Source: F-183 sp964627455 (GTDB lineage Bacteria; Acidobacteriota; Terriglobia; Bryobacterales; Bryobacteraceae). From it: a stretch of 64,000 nt of DNA. How positions within the stretch are numbered: the stretch's first letter is position 1; every line of letters begins with the position of its first letter. The notes beneath the pieces are model-generated. The model did no database searches, was not told where the DNA came from, and worked only from the letters and a program-made list of their open reading frames with translations. The stretch lies in assembly GCA_964627455.1 (NCBI GenBank), contig CAZVKC010000005.1, positions 62,001 to 126,000 of the forward strand, written 5' to 3'. This document shows positions 46,179 through 54,698 of the stretch, in pieces. The position numbers and the translations under genes are program-made.

Positions 46179-49100
46179 CTAGAACGACAGCTTCAGAGCC
46201 AACTGCACGAAGCGCGGATCCAGCGTCGACGAGACGCGCCCGAAGTTCGCGCTGGACAGGTCCGTATTCGGCGCGGTGAAGTTGGTCTGGTTGAACAGGT
46301 TGTAGAATTCACCGCGGAACTGCAGCCGCATGCCTTCCTTGAAGGGCAGTGCGAAGCTCTTCGAAACTACGAGATTCGTCTGCCGGAGCGGGAAGCCATA
46401 GACGGCGTTGCGTCCCAGGGTCCCGAACGGAGCGGTCACCGAAGGAGTGGCCACAGCCGCGCGGTTGAAGTAGTTCAGGTGGCGGTTCTCGGTGACGTTT
46501 GACAACACGTCGCCTCCGACGTAATTCGGACGAAGCGCGACGTTGCCGAGAAAGTCCGGCTGGCCGTCGGACACAATGCCCGATGCGTCAGGATAGCGCA
46601 GGTTCAGCGGTTGGCCGCTCAGAATACTGATGATCGAAGACAGCTGCCAGCCGCCCGCGATCGCGTCGAGAGCGCTGTGCATGCCATTGCCGAAGCGGCG
46701 TCCCTTTCCGAACGGGATCTCATACACGAACGATGTCGTGGAATTGAACCGCTGGTCGAAGCTCGATGGGCCGCGATCGTTCTGCGGATTGCGGATGTCC
46801 TGCGGATTCGGGGATCCGCCGTTGGTGGTCTCGAGCACCTGGCCCACGTTGTCGATCGCCTTCGAATAAGTGAACGAACTGATCACGGTCAGGTCCCGGC
46901 CGCGATGTTCGAACTTCACCTGCAGCGAATTGTAGTTCGAGAAGCCGGTCGGCAGGATGCCGGTGATGTTGTTAAATCCCTGGTACGGACGGCGCGCCAG
47001 GAGCGTGCCCAGCGTGGTGAGACCGCGGCCCAGTTCATCCTGCGTGATCGGACGAGCCTGATTGAAGTCGCCGAGGATCGGCAGGCGGCTGCCCTTGTTG
47101 CCGACATACGCGACATCGAGGACGGTGTCCTTGAACAGCGTCCGCTGTACCGTGAAGTGCCAGTTCTGGACATAACCCCACGGCGTGTCGCGATCCATAT
47201 ACAGGATCACGTTCGAAGGCAGGTTCCCCGGATAGCCTTGCTCCCGGCTTCGGAAGCAGCCGGCAAAACTGTCGCCCGCGCAGGGCGTGCCGATATTCGC
47301 CGGGCTGTTTGTGGTCGAGAATCGGGTCACGAACGGCGCGTTTGTATTCAGCAGTTCTGCTGACGCCATCCGGTTCCAATAGTTCCAGCCGAACGCATAG
47401 CCGCCGCGCAGGACGGTCTTGGAATTCAACTGATACGCTGCGCCGAGGCGCGGCGCGAAGTTGTTGTAGGGCTGGCGCTGCAATGCGCGGTCGCTGTCGC
47501 TGGCCAGCACCAGTGCGTTCTTTGCCGGATCGAAGTTGGCCAGCTTGTTGTTGGCGTCCCGGACCGGCGTAAAGATATCGTAGCGGATGCCCATGTTCAG
47601 CGTCAGCTTATTGGTTGCCTTGAAGTCGTCCTGGAAGTAGAAGAAATTGCCCTTCTGCCGGACCTGCGCCTGCACCTGCGTCGCGAACTGATACGAACTG
47701 CGGGCTCCGAAGTAGAAGTCTGCCAGGTGGTACCAGGATGCGTTCACGCCGGCGGGCACGCCAGTCGTGGGCCGCGAGAAGCCCCCGCCGAACGCATCGA
47801 TGCCGTACAGCGGATTCGTATCATCCACCGTGATGTACAAACCGAGCCATTCGTAACCGGTCTTGAGATTATGGCGGCCCAGCACTTTCGAGTAGTTCAA
47901 GCGCGAGTTGATCGTGGTCGGGAACTGCGCCTGCGGATTCGTCGACTGACGGCCGTAGCGCGGAAATCCAACGATGTCCTGTGGTGTGACGCCGCCGCGG
48001 ATGCGGTCGCCTTCGGGGAGTCCCGTGATGCCGAAGAGTTCGCGCATCGAAGGTCCGCCGACAGAAGCCGGCAGGCGGTCCATGCCGAGACGAGTGATGG
48101 CGAATCGATACTCGACCACCTCGGTCGCCGATTTCGTCCAGGTCAAACCGGCGGTTCCACCCTGGTTGTACGTATCGAGAAACCCGAGATTGTTGCCACC
48201 CGCAGGTCCGGTGATCACAGCGGGCGCATAGATGTTCTGATGCCGCTGCGTATAGCGGAAGAAGCTCGCCCACTTGGACGAGATCTGGTGATCGACCTTG
48301 ATGGCGCCCTTGTTCTCATCGAGTGAATTCACATCGAAGTTGCCGAAGTTGTTCGCGATGCCGAGGTTGTTCACGGCAACGGCCGGAGCAGTGCGATTCG
48401 GCTGCGGCAGGTTGTCCATCACATATCGCGCGAGTTTCGTCATCGGGACAGGGGTTCCAGCCGGAATCAAAGTGCCTGCGGCAACCGTGCGGCCCGCCGC
48501 GTCAATGAAGTTGATCGGGACCCGCACATCAACCGGCAGAACACCGGCCCGCATTTGCGCGTTCGGGACCGAAGTCAGCGAGAACGGGTTGATCCGCCAG
48601 CGCGAACCCTCGAAATCCGCGAAGAAGAACGTCCGGTCCTTGACGATCGGACCACCGAACGTGAAACCGAACTGATTGCGAACCGTGGGAGGCTTGCGGT
48701 TGTCCACTGGCTTGAAGAAACCCGTTGCGTTCAACTTCGTATTCTGCAGGAAGTTCCAGGCGCTTCCATGAAAAGTGTTCGTACCGGAACGGGTCGCGAC
48801 GTTCATCACCGCGCCGCCCGAACGACCGAACTCCGCCGAATACGCGTTGACCATCATGCGGAACTCGGCCACCGAATCGGGCGACGGCTGAACCGCCTGA
48901 TTCGAGAAGCCCTGATTGGTGGTGCCGTAGAAGTTGTTGTCGACGCCATCGAGGATGAAATTATTGAACACCGACCGCAGGCCGTTCACGTTGTACGCGC
49001 CTTCGCGGCGGAATGCGACAGACCCCTGATTGCCTACCTGTGATTCACGAACACCAGGACTCAACAACGCAAAACTGGCGTAGGTGCGACCCAGCACGGG

Positions 49101-49520
49101 CAGTTCCGTCATCTGCTTGGTCTGAATGACTTGCCCCTTGGAACTCGAGTCTGTTTCAAGCAGGGGGGTCACTTCCGTCACGTTGATTGTTTCCGATACC
49201 TGACCGACTTGCAGCGAGAAATCCACGCGCTGGCGGGCGTTCACCGTCAGATTTACGTTGTCCGCGACTGCCGTGGAAAATCCCTGCTTTTCAACCGTTA
49301 GCTTATAGAGGCCGATACGCAGTGCAGGAAAGATGAAATCGCCGTTGGCGTCGGTCTGGGCGACGTTCGTGATGCCGGTCGCGATGTTGCGAACCGTCAC
49401 TTTCGCGTCTCCCACCAGGCCCGCATTCGCGTCGCGGACCGTGCCCAGAATCGCGCCTGAATCAAATTGCGCCAACAGCGTCATGGCTGCGGCGCAAATC
49501 AGCAAGATGTAGCGAAGCAT
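46179..49520 (-). CDS. Oar-like TonB-dependent receptor
   Basis: An outer-membrane protein of about 1113 residues: signal peptide (YILLICAAAMTLLAQ), a carboxypeptidase-regulatory-like beta-sandwich (ILGTVRDANAGLVGDAKVTVRN, to about residue 95), a plug domain (about 110-240), a large barrel and a terminal Phe. Such receptors probably import oligosaccharides or other large solutes. I choose the ATG at 49520 because the signal peptide starts there and GGGGCGA precedes it; an in-frame ATG at 49547 directly follows the stop of the upstream permease gene. It is likely co-transcribed with that riboswitch-controlled permease. Confidence 0.9.
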   Translation of the reverse strand: MLRYILLICAAAMTLLAQFDSGAILGTVRDANAGLVGDAKVTVRNIATGITNVAQTDANGDFIFPALRIGLYKLTVEKQGFSTAVADNVNLTVNARQRVDFSLQVGQVSETINVTEVTPLLETDSSSKGQVIQTKQMTELPVLGRTYASFALLSPGVRESQVGNQGSVAFRREGAYNVNGLRSVFNNFILDGVDNNFYGTTNQGFSNQAVQPSPDSVAEFRMMVNAYSAEFGRSGGAVMNVATRSGTNTFHGSAWNFLQNTKLNATGFFKPVDNRKPPTVRNQFGFTFGGPIVKDRTFFFADFEGSRWRINPFSLTSVPNAQMRAGVLPVDVRVPINFIDAAGRTVAAGTLIPAGTPVPMTKLARYVMDNLPQPNRTAPAVAVNNLGIANNFGNFDVNSLDENKGAIKVDHQISSKWASFFRYTQRHQNIYAPAVITGPAGGNNLGFLDTYNQGGTAGLTWTKSATEVVEYRFAITRLGMDRLPASVGGPSMRELFGITGLPEGDRIRGGVTPQDIVGFPRYGRQSTNPQAQFPTTINSRLNYSKVLGRHNLKTGYEWLGLYITVDDTNPLYGIDAFGGGFSRPTTGVPAGVNASWYHLADFYFGARSSYQFATQVQAQVRQKGNFFYFQDDFKATNKLTLNMGIRYDIFTPVRDANNKLANFDPAKNALVLASDSDRALQRQPYNNFAPRLGAAYQLNSKTVLRGGYAFGWNYWNRMASAELLNTNAPFVTRFSTTNSPANIGTPCAGDSFAGCFRSREQGYPGNLPSNVILYMDRDTPWGYVQNWHFTVQRTLFKDTVLDVAYVGNKGSRLPILGDFNQARPITQDELGRGLTTLGTLLARRPYQGFNNITGILPTGFSNYNSLQVKFEHRGRDLTVISSFTYSKAIDNVGQVLETTNGGSPNPQDIRNPQNDRGPSSFDQRFNSTTSFVYEIPFGKGRRFGNGMHSALDAIAGGWQLSSIISILSGQPLNLRYPDASGIVSDGQPDFLGNVALRPNYVGGDVLSNVTENRHLNYFNRAAVATPSVTAPFGTLGRNAVYGFPLRQTNLVVSKSFALPFKEGMRLQFRGEFYNLFNQTNFTAPNTDLSSANFGRVSSTLDPRFVQLALKLSF

Positions 49521-49547
49521 ATTTTCGCCCCGAAGGTTATCAAACAT

Positions 49548-51707
49548 TTATTTCGATTGCATTTCCGGCCGGTAACAGTCGCGTGTTACAGCCAGATCGC
49601 GATCCAGGCGGGTCAGCGCTTCGTGAATCACGTCCCGATGCCGCAATCCGGGATTGGCCGCGCTCATCCGCAACCAGAGGCGGTGTAGCAGTTCAAGATC
49701 CTGTGGCCACAGGCGCGGCGGATGCGGACCCAGGTTGAAGAACGTGCGATTCTCTCCATCGACGATCTCCAGCGACAGCGCGGGCTTGGGATCCGGCAAC
49801 AGTTCCCAGGCGTCTCCAAACAACTTCGCCTGTTCGCGCGGCGCCTCCGCGGACCTGTACTTGCCGGATAATCCCATCACGACCGTCGAACTCTGCAGCC
49901 TCTGCGCCAGTCCCACAACCGCTTCGTTGGCCTCACGTCCGGACACGGCCACGAGTTTGACGGGCTTCCCAGCCTTCTCGGCGATATGAACCACGCGACT
50001 GAACAAGTCCGCAACCTGGCTGTCGTAGATCTCTGCGTCTGCATCCGTCCGCACCGTCACAACAACGAGATCCTGTCGCTCAAAATCAGCATGCGAGAGC
50101 GAATGCCGCAGGTGATCGAGTTGATAGGGGTTGCGAACCGGAATCAGGATGCCTCCCGGACGCACATCGTCGAGCACGCCTTCGAGCGCAAACTCTTCCG
50201 CCGGTCCGGATTGCAATCCGCGGGCGCGCTGCCTGCGTTCCGTCCATTCCAACACCGCAAAGATCCCGATCGTAAAACTGACGCCCCAGATCGTCGCGGT
50301 CTTCTTGGTGAACAGGTTGATGAACGCCATCGAAAACAGAAACAGCGCGACCAGCGCCAATCCAATAGGGATCTCGCGGCCGTCGCGCAGACGGATGTTC
50401 AGTGGAACCTTCCATTCGCGCGGTTCCGGCCGTTTGAACCGCAGCACGAACATCGAAAGGGCCATCATCGCGAAGCTCCACACGACGCCGAACGCATAGG
50501 CGTCGCCGAGTTCCACCATGTTGCCGCGTGACAGAATCACGGTCACGATCTGCAGCAGCACGACGAAGGCGATGACGCGGTGCGTCGTGCCAAAGCGCGC
50601 GTGCGGACGGCGGAACCACGCGGGCAGAATGCCGTCTTCCGCCACACGGTTGATGACGCCGTTGGAACCGATGATCGCGGTGTTGATCGCACCCGCGAGA
50701 ATGATGGTTCCGACAATCACGACGAATCCCTGGAAAGCGAGGCGCGCGCCCAAGGGTCCTGCCATGTGCATCGCGAGTCCGCTGATGAGGTTGCCTGCAT
50801 ATTGGTTCATCCGCTCGCTGTCCGGAATCAGCATCACGGCCAGAAAGGACACAAGCGTTGTGAACAACATGCTGTACAGGAAGATCAACATTCCCGCGCG
50901 CTCGAGATTTTTCAATTTCGGCGCGGCGATTTCCCGGTGGACCTGCGCCAGCGACTCTTCACCGCTCATCGCCAGCAGCGCATGACCGAGTCCGACGAGA
51001 ATCGCGATACCGGAAATCGATGGCCAGAACGTGCCGTCCAGCCAGCCGAGCGCGCCCTGGTGGAACGTGATGTTCCCGGGCGTGGGCAGCGGAACAGGTT
51101 GATATCCATTGCGCCAGATCGTGAATCCGGCCCACACGATGAGCGCCAGCGCCATCACTGTAGTGAGTTGCATGATCCGCAGCGCCTTGCTGCTGGACTC
51201 ATGCATGCCGATCACGTTCTTGCGCCAGAAGTACACCATCACGGCGATGGTGAAGATACACGCGAACCACTGTGGATGCACCGCCAGCGCGGGCGCATGC
51301 CACGAGCGGGCAAGATCATTGATCAGCCCTGCGAGATACAGTCCTGCGGTGACGCCGCTGATCGGCCCGGTGAGCACGTAATCGAACAGCAAAGCCGACA
51401 CGGCGAACTTCGCCGCGGTGGATCCCAACGCCTCTTTGACGACCCGGTACACGCCGCCCCGCACGAACATCGTGCAGCTTTCCACATACACGGCGCGCAC
51501 GGCGTAGGAGAACAACATCACCGCCAGCACAAACCAGGGCGCGGATTTCCCCACGAACCCTTCGGTGATGCCGCCGGCATAGAAGGCAGACGAAGCGAGA
51601 TCGCACAGCACGATCGCTCCAGCCCGCCAGAACGAGATGAACGAAAGCAATACGGTCGTCGCGACCACGACCTGCGTGGTCCGCTGACCGCCCACGGAAA
51701 TGGACAC
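49548..51707 (-). CDS. KimA-like APC-superfamily permease with C-terminal USP-like domain
   Basis: A 719-residue transporter. Residues about 15-480 hold about twelve membrane segments. Features shared with the K+ importer KimA of Bacillus are LCDLASSAFYAGG on helix 1, GGVYRVVKEALG with DYVLTGPIS, and MSGEESLAQVHREIAAPKLKN. A universal-stress-like cytoplasmic domain follows (about 520-640: GGILIPVRNPYQLDHLRHSL, VVMGLSGKYRS) and then an 80-residue tail. A ydaO-class riboswitch precedes the gene, as it does kimA, which supports K+ uptake repressed by c-di-AMP. The GTG start has AGGAG nine bases upstream. An amino-acid substrate remains possible. Confidence 0.88.
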   Translation of the reverse strand: MSISVGGQRTTQVVVATTVLLSFISFWRAGAIVLCDLASSAFYAGGITEGFVGKSAPWFVLAVMLFSYAVRAVYVESCTMFVRGGVYRVVKEALGSTAAKFAVSALLFDYVLTGPISGVTAGLYLAGLINDLARSWHAPALAVHPQWFACIFTIAVMVYFWRKNVIGMHESSSKALRIMQLTTVMALALIVWAGFTIWRNGYQPVPLPTPGNITFHQGALGWLDGTFWPSISGIAILVGLGHALLAMSGEESLAQVHREIAAPKLKNLERAGMLIFLYSMLFTTLVSFLAVMLIPDSERMNQYAGNLISGLAMHMAGPLGARLAFQGFVVIVGTIILAGAINTAIIGSNGVINRVAEDGILPAWFRRPHARFGTTHRVIAFVVLLQIVTVILSRGNMVELGDAYAFGVVWSFAMMALSMFVLRFKRPEPREWKVPLNIRLRDGREIPIGLALVALFLFSMAFINLFTKKTATIWGVSFTIGIFAVLEWTERRQRARGLQSGPAEEFALEGVLDDVRPGGILIPVRNPYQLDHLRHSLSHADFERQDLVVVTVRTDADAEIYDSQVADLFSRVVHIAEKAGKPVKLVAVSGREANEAVVGLAQRLQSSTVVMGLSGKYRSAEAPREQAKLFGDAWELLPDPKPALSLEIVDGENRTFFNLGPHPPRLWPQDLELLHRLWLRMSAANPGLRHRDVIHEALTRLDRDLAVTRDCYRPEMQSK

Positions 51708-51723
51708 GGACAGACACTCCTGA

Positions 51724-51756
51724 CCGCATGCGCAAGCGCCCAGGCGCGCATAGCGG
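51724..51756 (-). promoter_or_regulatory. GC-rich hairpin between riboswitch and permease start
   Basis: On the minus strand CCGC-T-ATGCGC pairs with GCGCAT-GCGG around a 12-base loop, and the stem ends three bases before the AGGAG ribosome binding site. No T-run follows. It is the only strong secondary structure between aptamer and start codon, so it is the best candidate for the expression platform. Confidence 0.55.
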
Positions 51757-51766
51757 CTTTCAAATG

Positions 51767-51905
51767 TGGCCTACGAGGTTAGCTGTCGGGCTCGGGCTTG
51801 AAAGTACCCTTGGATCCCATGCCGGATCCGTTCGCCCCGGGCGCTGCTCCGTTTCACGAAGACGCGCCGTTGGGTCCCCCGCCTCTGGGCAGAGTTCGGC
51901 TGAGA
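51767..51905 (-). ncRNA. ydaO/yuaA riboswitch (c-di-AMP aptamer)
   Basis: Read 5' to 3' on the minus strand, the hallmark segments of the ydaO class occur in order: GCCGAAC at the closing stem, GGCGGGGGACCCAA, CGGGGCGAAC, AGGGTACTTTCAAGCCCGA, and the highly conserved CCCGACAGCTAACCTCG followed by TAGGC, which closes helix P1. These elements bind c-di-AMP and, in known cases, shut off expression of K+ transporters and cell-wall hydrolases. A TAAGAT (51909-51914) with TTGCAA 18 bp upstream could place the transcription start at the first aptamer base. The element sits 60 bp before the start codon of the KimA-like permease. Confidence 0.95.
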
Positions 51906-51958
51906 TCGATCTTACTCCCGTTTCTTCACGGATTGCAATAGCCTGAACACGGGGTTTG

Positions 51959-51964
51959 TATACT
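51959..51964 (+). promoter_or_regulatory. -10-like hexamer TATACT for the small His/Cys protein gene
   Basis: TATACT ends 7 nt before the GTG at 51972. The palindrome TTGCAA (51933-51938) could serve as a -35 for this promoter and for the divergent riboswitch promoter. Confidence 0.45.
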
Positions 51965-51971
51965 GGAGTCT

Positions 51972-52271
51972 GTGAGGAATCAGCACAAGTTCGCCGGCGT
52001 CATCTGCCTCGCGCTCGCTGCGCTGGTTTGCTTTTTCTCCATTGCGGTCTACACGCCGCTGCACGTTCACAAGAACGGGGATCCCAAGCAGTGCTCGCTG
52101 AATAACGTCGAGCATCAGGTCGCCGATTCCGTGACGCCCGTCCTCGAGTTGCCCGCGCCGGCGGAGGATCCCGTCCTCATCGCGGTCGAGATCGCCGCTG
52201 TCGAACAGCCGGCCGCCCCGCGCGAACCGCTCTCTCGCGGACCTCCATCTTCCTCCCTTTTACCGGCCTAA
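51972..52271 (+). CDS. small membrane-anchored protein with His/Cys motif, unknown function
   Basis: A 99-residue protein with an N-terminal hydrophobic segment (about residues 8-28, FAGVICLALAALVCFFSIAV) that is either a signal peptide or a membrane anchor. It is followed by HVHKNGDPKQCSLNNVEHQ, with two His, one Cys and another His that could bind a metal, and a Pro/Ala-rich tail. I do not recognise the family with confidence. It lies 36 bp ahead of a TonB-dependent receptor on the same strand; such small secreted proteins often accompany metal-linked receptors. The GTG start fits a leaderless message. Confidence 0.65.
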   Translation: MRNQHKFAGVICLALAALVCFFSIAVYTPLHVHKNGDPKQCSLNNVEHQVADSVTPVLELPAPAEDPVLIAVEIAAVEQPAAPREPLSRGPPSSSLLPA

Positions 52272-52307
52272 ATCCAGCACGCCAGTCTTCCAGGGAGGAG
52301 TCCATCC

Positions 52308-54698
52308 ATGCGGTACGTTACCGCTTTATTCTTCACGTGCCTTTGCGCGTACGCGCAGGCTACAGCAACGATCACGGGGAAAGTCACGGATCCGCAGGGC
52401 GCATTCGTTCCCGGCGCGATGGTCACCGTTCGCAATGATTTGAGCGGTTTTCAGCGCCAGGTCATGACGAACGACGACGGACTGTACACCGTGACGAACC
52501 TGCCGTTCAACACCTACACGATCTCGACGCATCGCGAAGGCTTCGCAACCGACAATCGCCAGATGGCGCTGCGGTCGAACATCCCAGTCACGGTCGACAT
52601 CCAACTCGGACTCCTCGGCAAAGTCGAGAGCACGAACGTCACGGCATCCGACCAGATCGTGCTGCTGAATCCCGAGGCAACCGGCACCCGCACCGAACTG
52701 AGCCAGTCGATGCTCGAAAAACTGCCGGTCGCCGCGTCGAACCGCGGCGTCGAAGCCGTACTGCTCACCTTCCCCGGCTTTGCGCAGAACGCCAACGGCG
52801 CCATCCACCCGCGCGGCGCCCACAACCAGATGACCTTCGTCGTCGACGGCATGCCGATCACCGACCAGCTGACCGGCGCCTTTGCGACCTCCCTCGACAC
52901 CAACATCGTGCAGAACATCGAGCTGTTCACCGGCGACACGCCCGCCGAATATGGACTTCGCACCGCCGCGGTCGCCAACATCACCACGCGCACGGGACTC
53001 GACAGTGGACGTATGTTCCAGGGCAACCTGCAGTCCGCGGCATCGCAATTCGACACGCTCAATCAGGTCGGACAGGTCACCGGCGGCAACGACAAGTTCG
53101 GCTACTTCGCTTCGTTCTCAGCGATGAAGAGCAACCGCTTTCTCGACGCCGTCTCGCTCGACAATCTGCACAACGGCGGCAACGCCGAGCGCACGTTCTC
53201 GCGTATCGATTATCGTGCGTCGCCGAAAGACATGCTGCGCATCAACCTGATGGCGGGACGCTCGTCGTTCCAACTGGCGAACCTTCGCTCGCAGCACGCC
53301 GCCGGTCAGGATCAGCGGCAGTTGTTCAAAGACTGGTCCGCCTCCATCGGCTGGCTGCGCACCGTGGACGCCCGCACCACTCTGGACTTCACCACGTCGT
53401 TCCGCACCTCGCAGGCATGGCTGTTCGGAAGCCGGTTCGATACGCCGGTCACCGCCGACCAGGCGCGCCGCCTGTCGACCTTCAACATCGGCGGCCGCTA
53501 CAACACCGTGCGCGGGATCCACACCTTCCGCATGGGCGCCGACTTCCAATACTTCCCGGTCAGCGAGAACTTCTTCTTCGGCATCACCAATCCGGACTTC
53601 AACGATCCGCTCGGCGACAACTACAATCCCGGCTTGCGGCCGCACGACCTCAGCCGCGGCGGCCGGCGCTTTCAGTTTTCCAACCGCGATGCGGGATACC
53701 TGCCCAGTTTCTTCTTTCAGGACACGATCCGCTGGAAGACGTTCACGGTCTCGCTTGGCTTGCGTCACGACGTCTATCGCTTCCTCGTGAATGGGTCCCA
53801 ACTGCAGCCTCGCGTAGGTGTCGCGTACGCCATCCGCCAGACGGGCACTGTTCTCCGAGCCTCCTATAACCGGACCTATCAAACGCCTCCCAACGAGAAC
53901 CTGCTGCTGTCGAGTTCCGAGGGCGCGGCGCAGTTGGCGCCGCCCGAAGTACGCGCTGCACTCGGGGGCCGAACCACTGTGCTCATCCGCCCGGAAACCC
54001 AGAATTTCTACGAGGTCGGATTGCAGCAGGCGTTCGGCAAGGTTGCGAGCGTCAACGTGTCCTACTATCACAAGAATTCCAACGACCAGCAGGACAACGA
54101 CAACTTCCTCAACACCGGCATCATCTTTCCGATCACGCTCTCAAAGATCCGCGTCAACGGCGCGGAACTGCGCCTCAATGTTCCCAATGTGAAGCGCTTC
54201 TCGGGGACCCTCAGCATGACGCACTACCATGCGATCTCCACACCGCCCTTCACCGGAGGCCTGTTCCTGGGCGCTTCGGCGATCGACGCACTGACAGCGG
54301 GGCCCTTCGTGATCGACCATGATCAGACGCTCGGCATGCAGGGAAATCTGCAATACACCTGGCTGAACGGTTTCTGGACCTCCGGCGCCATCCGCTTCGA
54401 TAGCGGCCTCGTCGCCAATCGCTCCGACCCGGCACAGGTTGCGGCCGACCCCGATTACGCGGACCTGCTGCCGTACGTGAAACTCACCAGCAACCCGCCG
54501 CGCGTCAATCCCCGCGCCATTCTCGACTGGGCGGTTGGCTATGAGTTCAAGCGGGACGGCAAGCGCAAGTGGGACGCGCAATTCCAGATCACGAACCTGA
54601 CCGATCGCGTGGCGCTGTTCAACTTCCAGTCGATCTTCGTCGGCACGCGAGTCGTGCAACCGCGAACCGCGGGCGTCAAGCTGCGCTGGTTCTTCTAG
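52308..54698 (+). CDS. TonB-dependent receptor with carboxypeptidase-regulatory domain
   Basis: A 796-residue outer-membrane receptor: signal peptide (TALFFTCLCAYAQ), a regulatory-like beta-sandwich (TITGKVTDPQGAFVPGAMVTVRN, to about residue 100), a plug domain (about 115-225, with HNQMTFVVDGMPITD and VQNIELFTGDTPAEYG) and a barrel ending in WFF. It is shorter than the two Oar-like receptors in the window and closer in size to siderophore or metal-complex receptors. A strong GGGAGGAG (52293-52300) precedes the ATG. The small His/Cys gene upstream suggests a metal-related substrate; this is inference. Confidence 0.9.
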   Translation: MRYVTALFFTCLCAYAQATATITGKVTDPQGAFVPGAMVTVRNDLSGFQRQVMTNDDGLYTVTNLPFNTYTISTHREGFATDNRQMALRSNIPVTVDIQLGLLGKVESTNVTASDQIVLLNPEATGTRTELSQSMLEKLPVAASNRGVEAVLLTFPGFAQNANGAIHPRGAHNQMTFVVDGMPITDQLTGAFATSLDTNIVQNIELFTGDTPAEYGLRTAAVANITTRTGLDSGRMFQGNLQSAASQFDTLNQVGQVTGGNDKFGYFASFSAMKSNRFLDAVSLDNLHNGGNAERTFSRIDYRASPKDMLRINLMAGRSSFQLANLRSQHAAGQDQRQLFKDWSASIGWLRTVDARTTLDFTTSFRTSQAWLFGSRFDTPVTADQARRLSTFNIGGRYNTVRGIHTFRMGADFQYFPVSENFFFGITNPDFNDPLGDNYNPGLRPHDLSRGGRRFQFSNRDAGYLPSFFFQDTIRWKTFTVSLGLRHDVYRFLVNGSQLQPRVGVAYAIRQTGTVLRASYNRTYQTPPNENLLLSSSEGAAQLAPPEVRAALGGRTTVLIRPETQNFYEVGLQQAFGKVASVNVSYYHKNSNDQQDNDNFLNTGIIFPITLSKIRVNGAELRLNVPNVKRFSGTLSMTHYHAISTPPFTGGLFLGASAIDALTAGPFVIDHDQTLGMQGNLQYTWLNGFWTSGAIRFDSGLVANRSDPAQVAADPDYADLLPYVKLTSNPPRVNPRAILDWAVGYEFKRDGKRKWDAQFQITNLTDRVALFNFQSIFVGTRVVQPRTAGVKLRWFF

